A stretch of DNA of 64,000 bases, taken from positions 1,116,001 to 1,180,000 of the forward strand of contig NZ_CP108538.1 in NCBI RefSeq assembly GCF_035994185.1. The letters run 5' to 3'. Numbering within the stretch: position 1 is the first letter of the stretch; every line of letters starts with the position of its first letter. This document shows, in pieces, positions 16,418-25,442 of this stretch. The position numbers and the translations under genes are program-made. A model generated the notes under the pieces. The model was not told where the DNA came from, searched no databases, and worked only from the letters and a program-made list of their open reading frames with translations. Source of the DNA: Streptomyces sp. NBC_01217 (GTDB taxonomy: Bacteria > Actinomycetota > Actinomycetes > Streptomycetales > Streptomycetaceae).

Positions 16418-17380
16418 TCAGCCCTTGCGGGTGTTGACTTCGTCGGTGAGCTGGGGGACGACCTGGAAGAGGTCGCCGACGACGCCGTAGTCGACGAGGT
16501 CGAAGATGGGGGCTTCGGCGTCCTTGTTGATCGCGACGATCGTCTTCGAGGTCTGCATGCCCGCCCGGTGCTGGATCGCGCCGGAGATACCCGACGCGAT
16601 GTACAGCTGCGGGGACACCGACTTGCCGGTCTGGCCGACCTGGTTGGAGTGCGGGTACCAGCCCGCGTCGACCGCGGCACGCGAGGCACCCACCGCCGCG
16701 CCGAGCGAGTCGGCGAGCGCCTCGATGATCGCGAAGTTCTCGGCACCGTTCACGCCACGGCCACCGGACACCACGATCGCGGCCTCGGTCAGCTCCGGAC
16801 GCCCCGTCGACTCGCGCGGGGTGCGGGAGAGAACCTTCGTGCCGGTGGCCTGCGCCGAGAAGCCGACCGGCAGGGTCTCGACCACACCCGCGGCCGGGGC
16901 CGCCTCGACCGGGGCCGAGTTCGGCTTCACCGTGATGACCGGGACACCCCTGGTGACACGGGACTTCGTGGTGAACGACGCGGCGAACGCCGACTGCGTG
17001 GCCACCGGACCCTGCTCACCGGCCTCCAGATCCACCGCGTCGGTGACGATCCCGGAACCGATCCGGACCGCGAGGCGGGCGGCGATCTCCTTGCCCTCGG
17101 CGGAGGACGGAACCAGCACCGCGACCGGGGACACCGCCTCGACCGCAGCCTGCAGCGCATCCACCTTCGGCACGACCAGATAATCGGCGAACTCGGGGGC
17201 GTCCGCGGTCAGGACCTTCACCGCACCGTGCTCAGCCAGCACCGACGCGGTCTCGGCCGCACCCGCGCCCAGCGCGAGCGCGACCGGCTCACCGACCCGA
17301 CGCGCCAGCGTCAACAGCTCCAGAGTGGGCTTGCGGACGGCGCCGTCCACGTGGTCGACATAGACGAGAACTTCAGCCAT
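16418..17380 (-). CDS. etfA: electron transfer flavoprotein subunit alpha
   Basis: FAD-binding subunit of the soluble electron transfer flavoprotein (320 residues, normal length). It takes electrons from acyl-CoA and related dehydrogenases and passes them to ETF:quinone oxidoreductase. The N-terminal domain starts MAEVLVYVDHVDGAV. The C-terminal FAD domain has SGGRGVNGAENF, then the family signature YIASGISGAIQHRAGM and the closing AINKDAEAPIFDLVDYGVVG. It follows etfB by 58 bases, an obvious operon. No acyl-CoA dehydrogenase is adjacent, as in many actinobacteria where ETF serves several partners. Confidence 0.97.
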   Translation of the reverse strand: MAEVLVYVDHVDGAVRKPTLELLTLARRVGEPVALALGAGAAETASVLAEHGAVKVLTADAPEFADYLVVPKVDALQAAVEAVSPVAVLVPSSAEGKEIAARLAVRIGSGIVTDAVDLEAGEQGPVATQSAFAASFTTKSRVTRGVPVITVKPNSAPVEAAPAAGVVETLPVGFSAQATGTKVLSRTPRESTGRPELTEAAIVVSGGRGVNGAENFAIIEALADSLGAAVGASRAAVDAGWYPHSNQVGQTGKSVSPQLYIASGISGAIQHRAGMQTSKTIVAINKDAEAPIFDLVDYGVVGDLFQVVPQLTDEVNTRKG

Positions 17381-17438
17381 GGGACTTCAATCTCCTGCAG
17401 ATTGCGAAGAAACGACGGAACGGAAACGGACAAGGGGG

Positions 17439-18224
17439 CTAGATGAACTTCTGACCCGCCAGGAACTCGGCCAGCTGCCTGCCGCCCTCACCCTCGTCCT
17501 TGACGATCGTGCCCGCGCTGCGGGCCGGGCGCTGCGCCGCAGAGTCGACCGCGCTCCAGGCACCCGCCAGGCCGACCTCGTCCGCCTCGATCTCCAAATC
17601 CTCCAGGTCCCAGGACTCCACCGGCTTCTTCTTCGCCGCCATGATCCCCTTGAACGAGGGGTAGCGTGCCTCGCCCGACTGGTCGGTCACCGACACCACC
17701 GCCGGGAGGGAGGCCTCCAGCTGCTCGGACGCGCTGTCGCCGTCACGGCGGCCCCGCACGACCCCGCCCTCGACAGAGACCTCGGACAGCAGCGTGACCT
17801 GCGGGACACCCAGACGCTCGGCCAGCAGCGCGGGAACCACACCCATCGTGCCGTCCGTCGACGCCATGCCCGAGATCACCAGGTCGTAGCCCGCCTTCTC
17901 GATCGCCCTGGCCAGCACCAGCGACGTGCCGATCACGTCCGTACCGTGCAGATCGTCGTCCTCGACGTGAACAGCCCTGTCCGCACCCATCGACAGCGCC
18001 TTGCGCAACGCGTCCCTGGCATCCTCCGGACCCACCGTCAGCACGGTGATCTCCGCATCGTCCGCCCCGTCCGCGATCTGCAGCGCCTGCTCCACCGCGT
18101 ACTCGTCCAGCTCCGACAGCAGACCGTCGACATCCTCACGGTCCAGCGTCAGATCATCCGCGAAATGCCGGTCACCGGTGGCATCGGGCACATACTTCAC
18201 ACAGACAACGATCCTCAAGCTCAC
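17439..18224 (-). CDS. etfB: electron transfer flavoprotein subunit beta
   Basis: AMP-binding subunit of ETF (261 residues). It begins MSLRIVVCVKYVPDATGDRH. The ETF-beta core includes EYAVEQALQIADG, SMGADRAVHVED and GMASTDGTMGVVPALLAERL, and near the C-terminus the recognition region YPSFKGIMAAKKKPVESW. The latter is the characteristic loop that docks onto dehydrogenases. It is first gene of the etfBA operon, and its promoter should lie in the 201-base gap to the flavin reductase gene. Family and function are certain; the partner dehydrogenases are elsewhere in the genome. Confidence 0.97.
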   Translation of the reverse strand: MSLRIVVCVKYVPDATGDRHFADDLTLDREDVDGLLSELDEYAVEQALQIADGADDAEITVLTVGPEDARDALRKALSMGADRAVHVEDDDLHGTDVIGTSLVLARAIEKAGYDLVISGMASTDGTMGVVPALLAERLGVPQVTLLSEVSVEGGVVRGRRDGDSASEQLEASLPAVVSVTDQSGEARYPSFKGIMAAKKKPVESWDLEDLEIEADEVGLAGAWSAVDSAAQRPARSAGTIVKDEGEGGRQLAEFLAGQKFI

Positions 18225-18425
18225 GCCGGCTCTCCTACTGCATCGTCATTTCTGGGCTGCCTTGTTGCACGCAGCATAGGCGCCTTATGGGGCGGTTTCC
18301 GGTCAGGGCGACCGGCGCTCCGATCAAAATATTACTCGCCAGTACACCCAGTGTGTCACCCATGAGCAAGCCCTTTGGATGTGACCTGGCCGACGCTCGG
18401 CGCCCAGCCGCCGCACGGGAGTTCC

Positions 18426-18932
18426 TCAGTCCCGCAGCGCGGTGAAACGACCCTGATGGTAGAGGAGCGGGCGACCGCCTCCGGCCGGGTCGCCGACCAC
18501 GGCCTCCGCGATCACGATCCGGTGGTCCCCCGCCGGGATCCGCGCCACCACGCGGCAGACCAGCCACGCCACCACTCCGTCGAGCACCGGCACACCCTCG
18601 GGCCCACTGCGCCAATAGGTGGACAGGCCGAAGCGGTCGGCGCCGCTGCGGGCGAAGGTGGTGGCCAGCTCCTGCTGGTGCTCACCGAGTATGTGGACGC
18701 CGATGTGCTCCGCCTCGGCCACGACCGGCCAACTGGAGGACGAGGTCCCCACACCGAAGGAGATCAGCGGCGGCTCGGCGGCGACGGAGTTGAGAGAGGT
18801 GGCGGTGAAACCCACCGGCCGGTCACCCGCGGCGGTGATCACCGCCACACCCGCGGCATGCTGCCGGAAGACCGAGCGGAGGAGTTCGGGGGATGCCGTG
18901 CGGGGGGTGCCGAGCTCGGGCGAAGCCGTCAT
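18426..18932 (-). CDS. flavin reductase domain protein (FMN-binding split barrel)
   Basis: Protein of 168 residues with the HpaC/flavin-reductase-like fold: RQHAAGVAVITAAGDRPVGF followed by TATSLNSVAAEPPLISFGV, the standard FMN-binding N-terminus, and HRIVIAEAVVGD near the end. Members reduce FMN/FAD with NAD(P)H for two-component monooxygenases, or are oxidoreductases of unknown substrate. ATG 18932 has GAAGGA 8 bases upstream. It is on the same strand as etfBA, 201 bases upstream of etfB, so probably not co-transcribed. No oxygenase partner lies nearby. Confidence 0.9.
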   Translation of the reverse strand: MTASPELGTPRTASPELLRSVFRQHAAGVAVITAAGDRPVGFTATSLNSVAAEPPLISFGVGTSSSSWPVVAEAEHIGVHILGEHQQELATTFARSGADRFGLSTYWRSGPEGVPVLDGVVAWLVCRVVARIPAGDHRIVIAEAVVGDPAGGGRPLLYHQGRFTALRD

Positions 18933-19128
18933 GAAGGTGTCCTTCTGCGGGAGAGGCGTACGGGGCCGTGGTTGCTCAGGCACCCGGACAGCGCGCACTC
19001 GCGTTGCGGGCGAGATCCACGTGGACCCGGCCGTAGAGAAGGAGTTCTGGCGGCATAGCGTCAGACTGACGATGCGTGGTGGGTGCAGTCAAGAGCGTTC
19101 CGCAATGTGGGAGATGCGTCACGGTCCG

Positions 19129-19455
19129 TCACATCGCCCGTCCCAGCGCGGCGACGACATCGACGGTACGTGGCTGGCCGACGGCCCGGCGGACGATCCG
19201 TCCGGTGGCATCGAGGACCAGCACGGTCGGCGTCCGGCTGATCTCCAGCTCGCGCACGAGAGTGAGATGCGCCTCGGCGTCGATCTCGACATGGGCGACG
19301 CCGTCCACCATGCGCGCCACCTCGGCAAGCGTGCGGCGGGTGGCCCGGCAGGGCTGACAGAACGCGCTGGAGAACTGCACGAGGGTGGCCCGCTCCCCCA
19401 ATTCCGCGCCGAGTTGGGCCGCGTCCAGCGTTCCCTCGTCCGTCTGCCCGTCCAC
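19129..19455 (-). CDS. thioredoxin-family protein
   Basis: Small cytoplasmic thioredoxin fold of 108 residues. The redox motif is FCQPCRATRR, so the active site is CQPC rather than the classical CGPC. The cis-proline region is ISRTPTVLVLDATGRIV. The GTG at 19455 has AGGAGG 6-7 bases upstream. The motif indicates a thiol-disulfide reductase; the altered dipeptide would shift its redox potential, but whether it works with thioredoxin reductase is unknown. It lies between the flavin reductase and a divergent acyltransferase gene. Confidence 0.9.
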   Translation of the reverse strand: MDGQTDEGTLDAAQLGAELGERATLVQFSSAFCQPCRATRRTLAEVARMVDGVAHVEIDAEAHLTLVRELEISRTPTVLVLDATGRIVRRAVGQPRTVDVVAALGRAM

Positions 19456-19673
19456 CCTCGGCCTCCTGTCAGAGCTCTTCGCAAGAGGTCAGCACCACCG
19501 GGCACCGAGACATTCCCGACGCTTCCACGTGACGAGAATCTCGCGGCCCGCGCCCCGGGAGACTGGCCACCGCGTCGCGCATGGGGCACGATCGGCGCAA
19601 TGCCGCAAACCTACGGCTGCGTAACTTCCGCCGGGAGAACCCTCCTCAGGCGCAGAAGAAGGGTCTTCCCCAG

Positions 19674-20396
19674 ATGGCAGAACTCGTCTATCGACCGGTC
19701 ATCGGCGCCGCTCGTACGTTTTTCAAGGCGCTTGACCTGAAGATCGATAATCAGGGTTCCGAGCACATCCCGAAGACCGGTGGCGCGGTACTGGTCAGCA
19801 ACCACATCAGCTATCTGGACTTCATCTTCACCGGGCTCACGGCTCTGCCGCAGAAGCGGCTCGTCCGGTTCATGGCGAAGGAATCGGTCTTCCGGCACAA
19901 GGTCTCCGGGCCGCTGATGCGCGGTATGAAGCACATCCCCGTCGACCGCAAGCAGGGCGAGGACGCCTATGCGCACGCGCTGGCATCGCTGCGCTCCGGC
20001 GAGATCGTCGGCGTGTTCCCCGAGGCGACGATCTCGGAGTCGTTCACGCTGAAGAGCTTCAAGTCGGGCGCGGCCCGGCTGGCCCAGGAGGCCGGCGTGC
20101 CGCTGATCCCGATGGCGCTGTGGGGGACGCAGAGGCTGTGGACCAAGGGCCGCACGCGTAATTTCAGGCGCAACCACGTTCCGGTGACGATCCGGGTCGG
20201 CGAGCCTGTGCAGGCACCCACCGACCAGTACGCGGGAGCGATCACCCGGCGGCTGCGGGAGCGGGTCCAGGAGCTCCTCGAAGCGGCTCAGCGGGCCTAT
20301 CCTGTACGCCCGAAGGACGCGAGCGACACCTGGTGGGTCCCCTCGCACCTGGGCGGTACGGCCCCGACGCCCGCCGAGGTGCGCGAGAAGAGCTGA
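19674..20396 (+). CDS. 1-acyl-sn-glycerol-3-phosphate acyltransferase family (PlsC-like)
   Basis: Acyltransferase of 240 residues. The catalytic H-x4-D motif is in SNHISYLDFIF, the substrate-binding motif is FPEATISESF in place of the usual EGTRS form, and VPLIPMALWG is the third conserved block. These enzymes move an acyl chain onto lysophosphatidate or a related lipid at the inner face of the membrane. The start at 19674 is chosen for GAAGAAGGG 10-18 bases upstream. It converges on the B3/B4 gene 13 bases downstream. Family is sure; the exact acyl acceptor is not. Confidence 0.9.
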   Translation: MAELVYRPVIGAARTFFKALDLKIDNQGSEHIPKTGGAVLVSNHISYLDFIFTGLTALPQKRLVRFMAKESVFRHKVSGPLMRGMKHIPVDRKQGEDAYAHALASLRSGEIVGVFPEATISESFTLKSFKSGAARLAQEAGVPLIPMALWGTQRLWTKGRTRNFRRNHVPVTIRVGEPVQAPTDQYAGAITRRLRERVQELLEAAQRAYPVRPKDASDTWWVPSHLGGTAPTPAEVREKS

Positions 20397-20409
20397 CGCG
20401 GCCAGAACG

Positions 20410-21102
20410 TCACCGAGGAGTGGCGACGGTGATCCGCGCCCCGGGGCTCAGCTTCTCCAACCGCTCGGCGAGTTCGGTGCCCGCGGCTTCGAGCTCGCCG
20501 GTCGTCATGGGCGCGAGGCGCTCCAGCAGGAACACGGCGTTCACGGACTCCTCGGTGAGCCGGGTGCGCAGCCCCTGACGCCAGTTCCAGCGGCGGCAGG
20601 TGACGCCCTCGTCGTCGCACCAGACGACTTCGCCGGGCTCGGGGTGCTCCACGGTCTCCGCGCCGCCCGCGACGGTGGGGAACGGCTCCCTGCCGGTGGA
20701 GCGCACGAGCCGCATGGCGCCGCTGATGCGGTCGGTGTCCTCGCCGCCGACCGGGATCAGATGGGCGACGCTGATGGCGTTGTAGAGGTCGACCAGGAGA
20801 TTGATGCGCGGCAGCCCGGCGTCGGTGAGCGCGCGCCGGGCCAGGGCCTCGGCGGAGTTGCGGGTGCGGGAGGGCTTGGCGCCGAAGGCGGTGTACATGT
20901 CGCGCCAGGCGGCGATGTGCGGGTCCTCGTGCGGGGCCCGGCCGGCGAGCCGCTCGGTCAGGCGGCGGGCCGCCTCGTCCAGAAGAGCCGAACTTTCCTC
21001 GTTGCTGGGCCCGTTGACCAGCCCACGCGCTTCGACGGCGAGATGGGTGAAGCCGGGGGCGAGGGTGCGTACGTCGTCGGAGACGTTGAACGTCAGGGTC
21101 AT
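20410..21102 (-). CDS. B3/B4 domain protein (PheRS beta-like tRNA-editing domain)
   Basis: Stand-alone B3/B4 domain of 230 residues, related to the editing/substrate-binding part of phenylalanyl-tRNA synthetase beta chain. Visible family features are WRDMYTAFGAKPSRTRNSAE, the substrate-loop stretch RINLLVDLYNAISVAHLIPV, and PGEVVWCDDEGVTCRRWNWR. Free-standing members are thought to hydrolyse mischarged tRNA or bind amino-acid-like ligands; most are uncharacterised. ATG 21102 is taken as start, since the longer upstream frame is unconserved. The transglutaminase-like gene ends 27 bases upstream on the same strand, so the two are probably co-transcribed. Confidence 0.88.
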   Translation of the reverse strand: MTLTFNVSDDVRTLAPGFTHLAVEARGLVNGPSNEESSALLDEAARRLTERLAGRAPHEDPHIAAWRDMYTAFGAKPSRTRNSAEALARRALTDAGLPRINLLVDLYNAISVAHLIPVGGEDTDRISGAMRLVRSTGREPFPTVAGGAETVEHPEPGEVVWCDDEGVTCRRWNWRQGLRTRLTEESVNAVFLLERLAPMTTGELEAAGTELAERLEKLSPGARITVATPR

Positions 21103-21128
21103 CGGCTGCCTTGCCTCGGGACGGGATC

Positions 21129-21728
21129 TCAGAGCGATGTGGGCAGGGTGCGCCACAGCTGCGCACGGTTCTCGGCGGACCGGAGGCCGCGCAGTACCGC
21201 CGGATGCGGTGCTGCATAGAGCACCGGATAGTCCACTTCATTGAACTCCGGCCGGACGGGCCAGGCCAGCCGCTCCCCGTCGAGCGAGAACCGGGCGTCG
21301 ACGCCCGGCTTGTTGCCCCGGGGGTCCTGGCGGTCCCAGCGGTCACGGCCGGGCAGCCGGAGTGCGATCAGCCCGTGCACGGGGCCTGGATCCCCGTTGT
21401 CCTCGGCGAGCGCCTGGTAGCAGAGGGCGGCCGGGATGCCCGCCGCACGGAGGAGGGCGGCCAGGGCATGGGACTTGGAGTGACAGATGCCGTTGCGCGT
21501 CGCGAGGACGTCGGAGGCGCGCCAGGTGACCCGCGTGTCACCCGAATCGGCGGAGTGCTCGATGGTGTCGCGCACGAAGGCATAGGCGGCGGCCGCGTAT
21601 GCATATGCTTCGGCGGCGCTGCCGCGGAGATCGGCGACCGTCTTCCGTACCAGCAGATGCTCGTGGTCGATGGCCTCATCGGCGGCGAGGTACGCGGAAA
21701 GTTCCGGGACGTACTGGATCAGCTCCAT
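21129..21728 (-). CDS. transglutaminase-like cysteine protease fold protein
   Basis: Protein of 199 residues with a transglutaminase-core region: RNGICHSKSHALAALLRAAG gives the catalytic Cys, GPVHGLIALRLPG the His, and an Asp follows in the DPRGNKPGVDARF region. Family members are cytoplasmic peptidases or cross-linking enzymes of diverse role. The N-terminus begins MELIQYVPELSAYLAADEAI, which is well formed. It is followed closely by the B3/B4 gene. The substrate is unknown. Confidence 0.88.
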   Translation of the reverse strand: MELIQYVPELSAYLAADEAIDHEHLLVRKTVADLRGSAAEAYAYAAAAYAFVRDTIEHSADSGDTRVTWRASDVLATRNGICHSKSHALAALLRAAGIPAALCYQALAEDNGDPGPVHGLIALRLPGRDRWDRQDPRGNKPGVDARFSLDGERLAWPVRPEFNEVDYPVLYAAPHPAVLRGLRSAENRAQLWRTLPTSL

Positions 21729-21818
21729 GCGCGCCGAGCGTAGGTATGCGGCAGACCGAATGTCAATGACTTTCCGTTCAGCCGCATACCTATTCAGCTA
21801 TGGCAACTTCGCGTATGG

Positions 21819-22898
21819 CTACTTCGCCATCTCTTCCTTCAGCGCGAGGACGAATGCGTCGACGTCGTCCTCCGTGGTGTCGAAGGCGCACATCCAGCGC
21901 ACGTCACCGGCCTTCTCGTCCCAGAAGTAGAAGCGGAAGCGCTTCTGGAGCCGCTCGCTCACCTCGTGCGGCAGCCGGGCGAAGACGGCGTTGGCCTGGA
22001 CGGGGTGAAGGATCTCCACGCCGTCCACCGCACGCACGCCCTCCGCGAGGCGTTGAGCCATCGCGTTGGCGTGCCGGGCGTTGCGCAGCCAGAGGTCTCC
22101 GGCGAGCAGCGCCTCCAGCTGTACGGAGACGAAGCGCATCTTCGAGGCGAGCTGCATCGACAGCTTGCGCAGGTGCTTCATGGCGCGGACGGCGTCCGGG
22201 TTCAGGACGACCACGGCCTCGCCGAAGATCGCCCCGTTCTTCGTGCCGCCGAAGGACAGGACATCGACGCCGACGGTGTTGGTGAACGTACGCATCGGTA
22301 CGTCCAGCGACGCCGCGGCGTTGGCTATCCGGGCCCCGTCCAGGTGGACCTTCATGCCGTGGCCATGGGCGTGCTCGCAGATGGCGCGGATCTCGTCGGG
22401 TGTGTAGACCGTGCCCAGCTCGGTGTTCTGGGTGATCGAGACGACCTGCGGCATGGCGCGGTGCTCGTCGTCCCAGCCGTACGCCTGCCGGTCGATGAGC
22501 TCGGGCGTGAGCTTGCCGTCCGGGGTGGGCACGGTGAGCAGCTTGAGGCCGCCCACCCGCTCCGGGGCGCCGCCCTCGTCGACGTTGATGTGGGCGGACT
22601 CGGCGCAGATCACGGCACCCCAGCGGTCGGTCATCGCCTGGAGGGAGACGACGTTGGCGCCGGTTCCGTTGAAGACCGGGAAGGCTTCGGCGGTGGGGCC
22701 GAAGTGACTGTGCATGACGCGCAGGAGGTGCTCGGTGTAGTCGTCCTCGCCGTAGGCGATCTGGTGACCGCCGTTGGCGAGGGCGATGGCCGCGAGGATC
22801 TCGGGGTGCGTGCCCGCGTAGTTGTCACTGGCGAAGCCGCGTACCTGCGGGTCGTGGTGGCGTCGCGCGTCGGTCCTTACGGTTGTGGGGTCAGCCAC
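21819..22898 (-). CDS. low-specificity threonine aldolase (PLP-dependent beta-eliminating lyase)
   Basis: PLP enzyme of 359 residues that splits L-threonine or allo-threonine to glycine and acetaldehyde. FASDNYAGTHPEIL is the N-terminal substrate loop, GTGANVVSLQA binds PLP phosphate, and KVHLDGARIANAA holds the Asp that binds the pyridine nitrogen. The Schiff-base Lys is in SFGGTKNGAIFGEAVV. GTG 22898 is chosen because it restores the normal N-terminus and has GGAAAG upstream; it overlaps the preceding SDR gene by 22 bases. Third gene of the DUF6421-SDR-aldolase operon. Confidence 0.93.
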   Translation of the reverse strand: MADPTTVRTDARRHHDPQVRGFASDNYAGTHPEILAAIALANGGHQIAYGEDDYTEHLLRVMHSHFGPTAEAFPVFNGTGANVVSLQAMTDRWGAVICAESAHINVDEGGAPERVGGLKLLTVPTPDGKLTPELIDRQAYGWDDEHRAMPQVVSITQNTELGTVYTPDEIRAICEHAHGHGMKVHLDGARIANAAASLDVPMRTFTNTVGVDVLSFGGTKNGAIFGEAVVVLNPDAVRAMKHLRKLSMQLASKMRFVSVQLEALLAGDLWLRNARHANAMAQRLAEGVRAVDGVEILHPVQANAVFARLPHEVSERLQKRFRFYFWDEKAGDVRWMCAFDTTEDDVDAFVLALKEEMAK

Positions 22899-23644
22899 AG
22901 GCGCTTTCCGTTCACTTCCGGGGCGGGCCGGTCCCAGACGCCGGCGATGGCATCGGCCAGCTCCTTGACGTCGGTGAAGCCCGCGAATTTCGCATTGGGG
23001 CGCTCGGCTCGCATCGCGTCGTGCACCAGTGCCTTGACGATCAGGATCGCAGCCGCGGTCTTGGGCCCTTCGTCGCCCCCCGCCTTGCGGAAGGCGTCGG
23101 CGAGCGCGAGCGTCCAGGCCTCGGCCGCGGCCTTCGACGCGGAATAGGCCGCGTTTCCCGCGGTGGGCTTGCTCGCCCCGGCCGCGCTGATCAGCACATA
23201 GCGACCCCGGTCGCTGCGCTGCAGACCCTCCTGGAAGGCCAGCGAGGTGTGCTGGACCGTACGGATCAGCAGCTTCTCCAGCAGGTTCCAGTCGGCGAGG
23301 TCGGTCTCGGCGAAGCTCGCGCTGCCGCGCCAGCCGCCGACGAGGTGGACCAGGCCGTCGATCCGGCCGAATTCCTTCTCCGTCTTGGCCGCCCATTCGC
23401 GGGCTGCGGCCAGGTCCAGCAGATCGACTGTGTCACCGGTGACGGTGGCGCCGCCGTGGGCGTAGCGCGCGGCGTCGACCGCCTCGGCCAGTCGGGTGGC
23501 GTCGGCGTCGGAGGCGACGACGGTCGCACCGGCCTCGGCGAGCCTCAGCAGCGCGGCCCGCCCGGCCGGGCCCGCGGCTCCGGCGACAGCGACCACGGCA
23601 CCTTCGAGAGCTCCGCTCCCATTGCCCTTGCCGTTCGCGTTCAT
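22877..23644 (-). CDS. short-chain dehydrogenase/reductase
   Basis: SDR oxidoreductase of 255 residues. The NAD(P)-binding motif is AVAGAAGPAGRAALLRL, the strand motif is LVHLVGGWRG, the catalytic Ser is in LISAAGASKP, and the Tyr-Lys pair is in AAYSASKAAAEAW. A GTG at 23674 overlaps the stop of the DUF6421 gene by four bases. ATG 23644, with GAGGAGG 8-9 bases upstream, seems better. The gene overlaps the threonine aldolase downstream, so the three are translationally linked. The substrate is not evident; a role in the same amino-acid or aldehyde pathway is only suggested by the operon. Confidence 0.9.
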   Translation of the reverse strand: MNANGKGNGSGALEGAVVAVAGAAGPAGRAALLRLAEAGATVVASDADATRLAEAVDAARYAHGGATVTGDTVDLLDLAAAREWAAKTEKEFGRIDGLVHLVGGWRGSASFAETDLADWNLLEKLLIRTVQHTSLAFQEGLQRSDRGRYVLISAAGASKPTAGNAAYSASKAAAEAWTLALADAFRKAGGDEGPKTAAAILIVKALVHDAMRAERPNAKFAGFTDVKELADAIAGVWDRPAPEVNGKRLWLTPQP

Positions 23645-23670
23645 GGCCACCGCCTCCTCAAGCCCGGCGC

Positions 23671-25068
23671 TCACGCGGCTGCCCGCTCGGCATCCGCGGC
23701 GGTGATCCCCTTGGTCGAGGCGATCACGTTCTTCAGTTTCTTGGAGAGCGCCTCATAGAACATGCTCAGGGGAAACTCGTCCGGAAGCACTTCGTCGACG
23801 AGCTTACGCGGCGGCTGTGACAGATCCAGCGCGTCCGGGCCCTTGGCCCAGCGGGAGCCCGGGTGCGGCGCGAGGTAGGTGGAGACCAGGTCGTAGGCGG
23901 CGAACCAGTGGACGAGCTTGGGGCGGTCGATGCCGTCGCGGTAGAGCTTCTCGATCTCGGTGCAGAGCTGGTTGGTGATCTGCGGGGCGCGCTCCCAGTC
24001 GATCCTGAGCTTGTTGTCGGTCCAGCGGATCACGTCGTGCTTGTGGAGGTACGCGAAGAGCAGCTGGCCGCCGAGGCCGTCGTAGTTGCGGACGCGCTCG
24101 CCGGTGACGGGGAAGCGGAACATCCGGTCGAACAGCACGGCGTACTGCACGTCACGGCCCTGGGCGAAGCCGTCGGCCTCCAGTTTCACGGCCTCCTTGA
24201 AGGCGGTGAGGTCGCAGCGCAGCTCTTCGAGCCCGTACATCCAGAACGGCTGGCGCTGCTTGATCATGAAGGGGTCGAACGGCAGGTCGCCGTGGCTGTG
24301 AGTGCGGTCGTGGACCATGTCCCAGAGCACGAAGGCCTGCTCGCAGCGCTGCTGGTCGCCGACCATCGCACGGATGTCCTCGGGCAGCTCCACGCCGAGC
24401 AGGTCGACCGAGGCCTCGGTGACCCGGCGGAAGCGGGCGGCCTCGCGGTCGCAGAAGATCCCGCCCCAGCTGAAGCGCTCGGGGGCCTCGCGCACGGCGA
24501 CGGTCTCCGGGAAGAGCACCGCGGAGTTGGTGTCGTAGCCGGAGGTGAAGCCCTCGAAGGTGATGCCGCAGAACAGCGGGTTGTCGTAGCGGGTGGCTTC
24601 GAGCTCGGCCAGCCACTCGGGCCAGACCATCCGCAGGACGACCGCTTCGAGGTTGCGGTCCGGGTTGCCGTTCTGTGTGTACATCGCGAAGACGACCAGG
24701 TGCTGGAGCCCGTCGATGCGGTCCTTGGCCGGCTGGAAGGCGAGCAGCGAGTCGAGGAAGTCCGGGACGCCGAAGCCGTCGGTGGCCCAGCGGCGCAGGT
24801 CCATGACGAGGGCGCGGTGGTACGCGACGTCGTGCGGAAGCAGCGGGGAGAGCTCCTCGACCGCGCTGATCACACGGTCCAGCGTCATTTGGGCGTCCGT
24901 GCGGGACGGTGCGCCGTCGGCGTCGAAGTCGATGGAACCGTCCTTCGACTGCCAGGGGCGGATCTCCTCCACGGCATTCTTGAGCGCGGGCCAGGCGGGG
25001 TGATCGACCACCCGCTGGTCCGTAGCTATGTCACCTGTGGCAACGCCGTGCACAAGAATTTCCGTCAT
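23671..25068 (-). CDS. DUF6421 family protein
   Basis: Large cytoplasmic protein of 465 residues, well conserved in actinobacteria but without known activity. Patterned stretches include VLWDMVHDRTHSHGDLPFDP, which has several His/Asp residues arranged like a metal site, plus PFWMYGLEELRCDLTAFKEA and LLFAYLHKHDVIRWTDNKLR. No signal peptide or membrane helix. ATG 25068 has GGAGGA 7-8 bases upstream. First gene of a tightly packed operon with an SDR and a threonine aldolase. A metal-dependent enzyme is a reasonable guess from the His/Asp cluster, not established. Confidence 0.85.
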   Translation of the reverse strand: MTEILVHGVATGDIATDQRVVDHPAWPALKNAVEEIRPWQSKDGSIDFDADGAPSRTDAQMTLDRVISAVEELSPLLPHDVAYHRALVMDLRRWATDGFGVPDFLDSLLAFQPAKDRIDGLQHLVVFAMYTQNGNPDRNLEAVVLRMVWPEWLAELEATRYDNPLFCGITFEGFTSGYDTNSAVLFPETVAVREAPERFSWGGIFCDREAARFRRVTEASVDLLGVELPEDIRAMVGDQQRCEQAFVLWDMVHDRTHSHGDLPFDPFMIKQRQPFWMYGLEELRCDLTAFKEAVKLEADGFAQGRDVQYAVLFDRMFRFPVTGERVRNYDGLGGQLLFAYLHKHDVIRWTDNKLRIDWERAPQITNQLCTEIEKLYRDGIDRPKLVHWFAAYDLVSTYLAPHPGSRWAKGPDALDLSQPPRKLVDEVLPDEFPLSMFYEALSKKLKNVIASTKGITAADAERAAA

Positions 25069-25442
25069 AACACTTCCTCCACAGGAGAACCTCGCGTTAA
25101 GCAACCGTATCCGTGTGCGGTTCCTCCGGACAAGTGGGGGCCAGAAGATTATCCTGCCGAGCCCCCATGGTCACCGCTATTTTTCCTGTTCGAAACCTCC
25201 TGAGCGAACGCTTCCGTCGGCCGGACGCGGCCCGGAGACCGAAGGCCCACCCGTCCTCGTACACCTGAGCGGCCGGGCCGTGCGGGGCCTGTCCACGCAT
25301 GGGTGACACGGCACCGCTCCCCCGCGTCCGAGGGGTTCTCTCCCGGGGGTGGCCCGTTAGGCTGCCGAATTGCCGTAATGCCGTAGTGCCCCGTGGGCAG
25401 GAGCCGCGCGCGGGGAGACGCCGTCGACGGAAGCGAGTTGCC
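25069..25442. other. 374-base divergent intergenic region
   Basis: Holds the promoters of the DUF6421 operon (leftward) and GDPD gene (rightward). A TTAGGCTG stretch near 25356 gives a TAGGCT -10-like box facing GDPD. A 33-codon frame from ATG 25167 to TGA 25268 is present but has only a weak case for being coding. No riboswitch-like fold or strong operator was recognised. Confidence 0.5.

Noticed and set aside
25167..25268. 33-codon frame in the gap before GDPD
   Set aside because: A TATCCT box lies 11 bases upstream, but there is no ribosome site, the composition is unremarkable and I know of no homologue. Too weak to call a gene.
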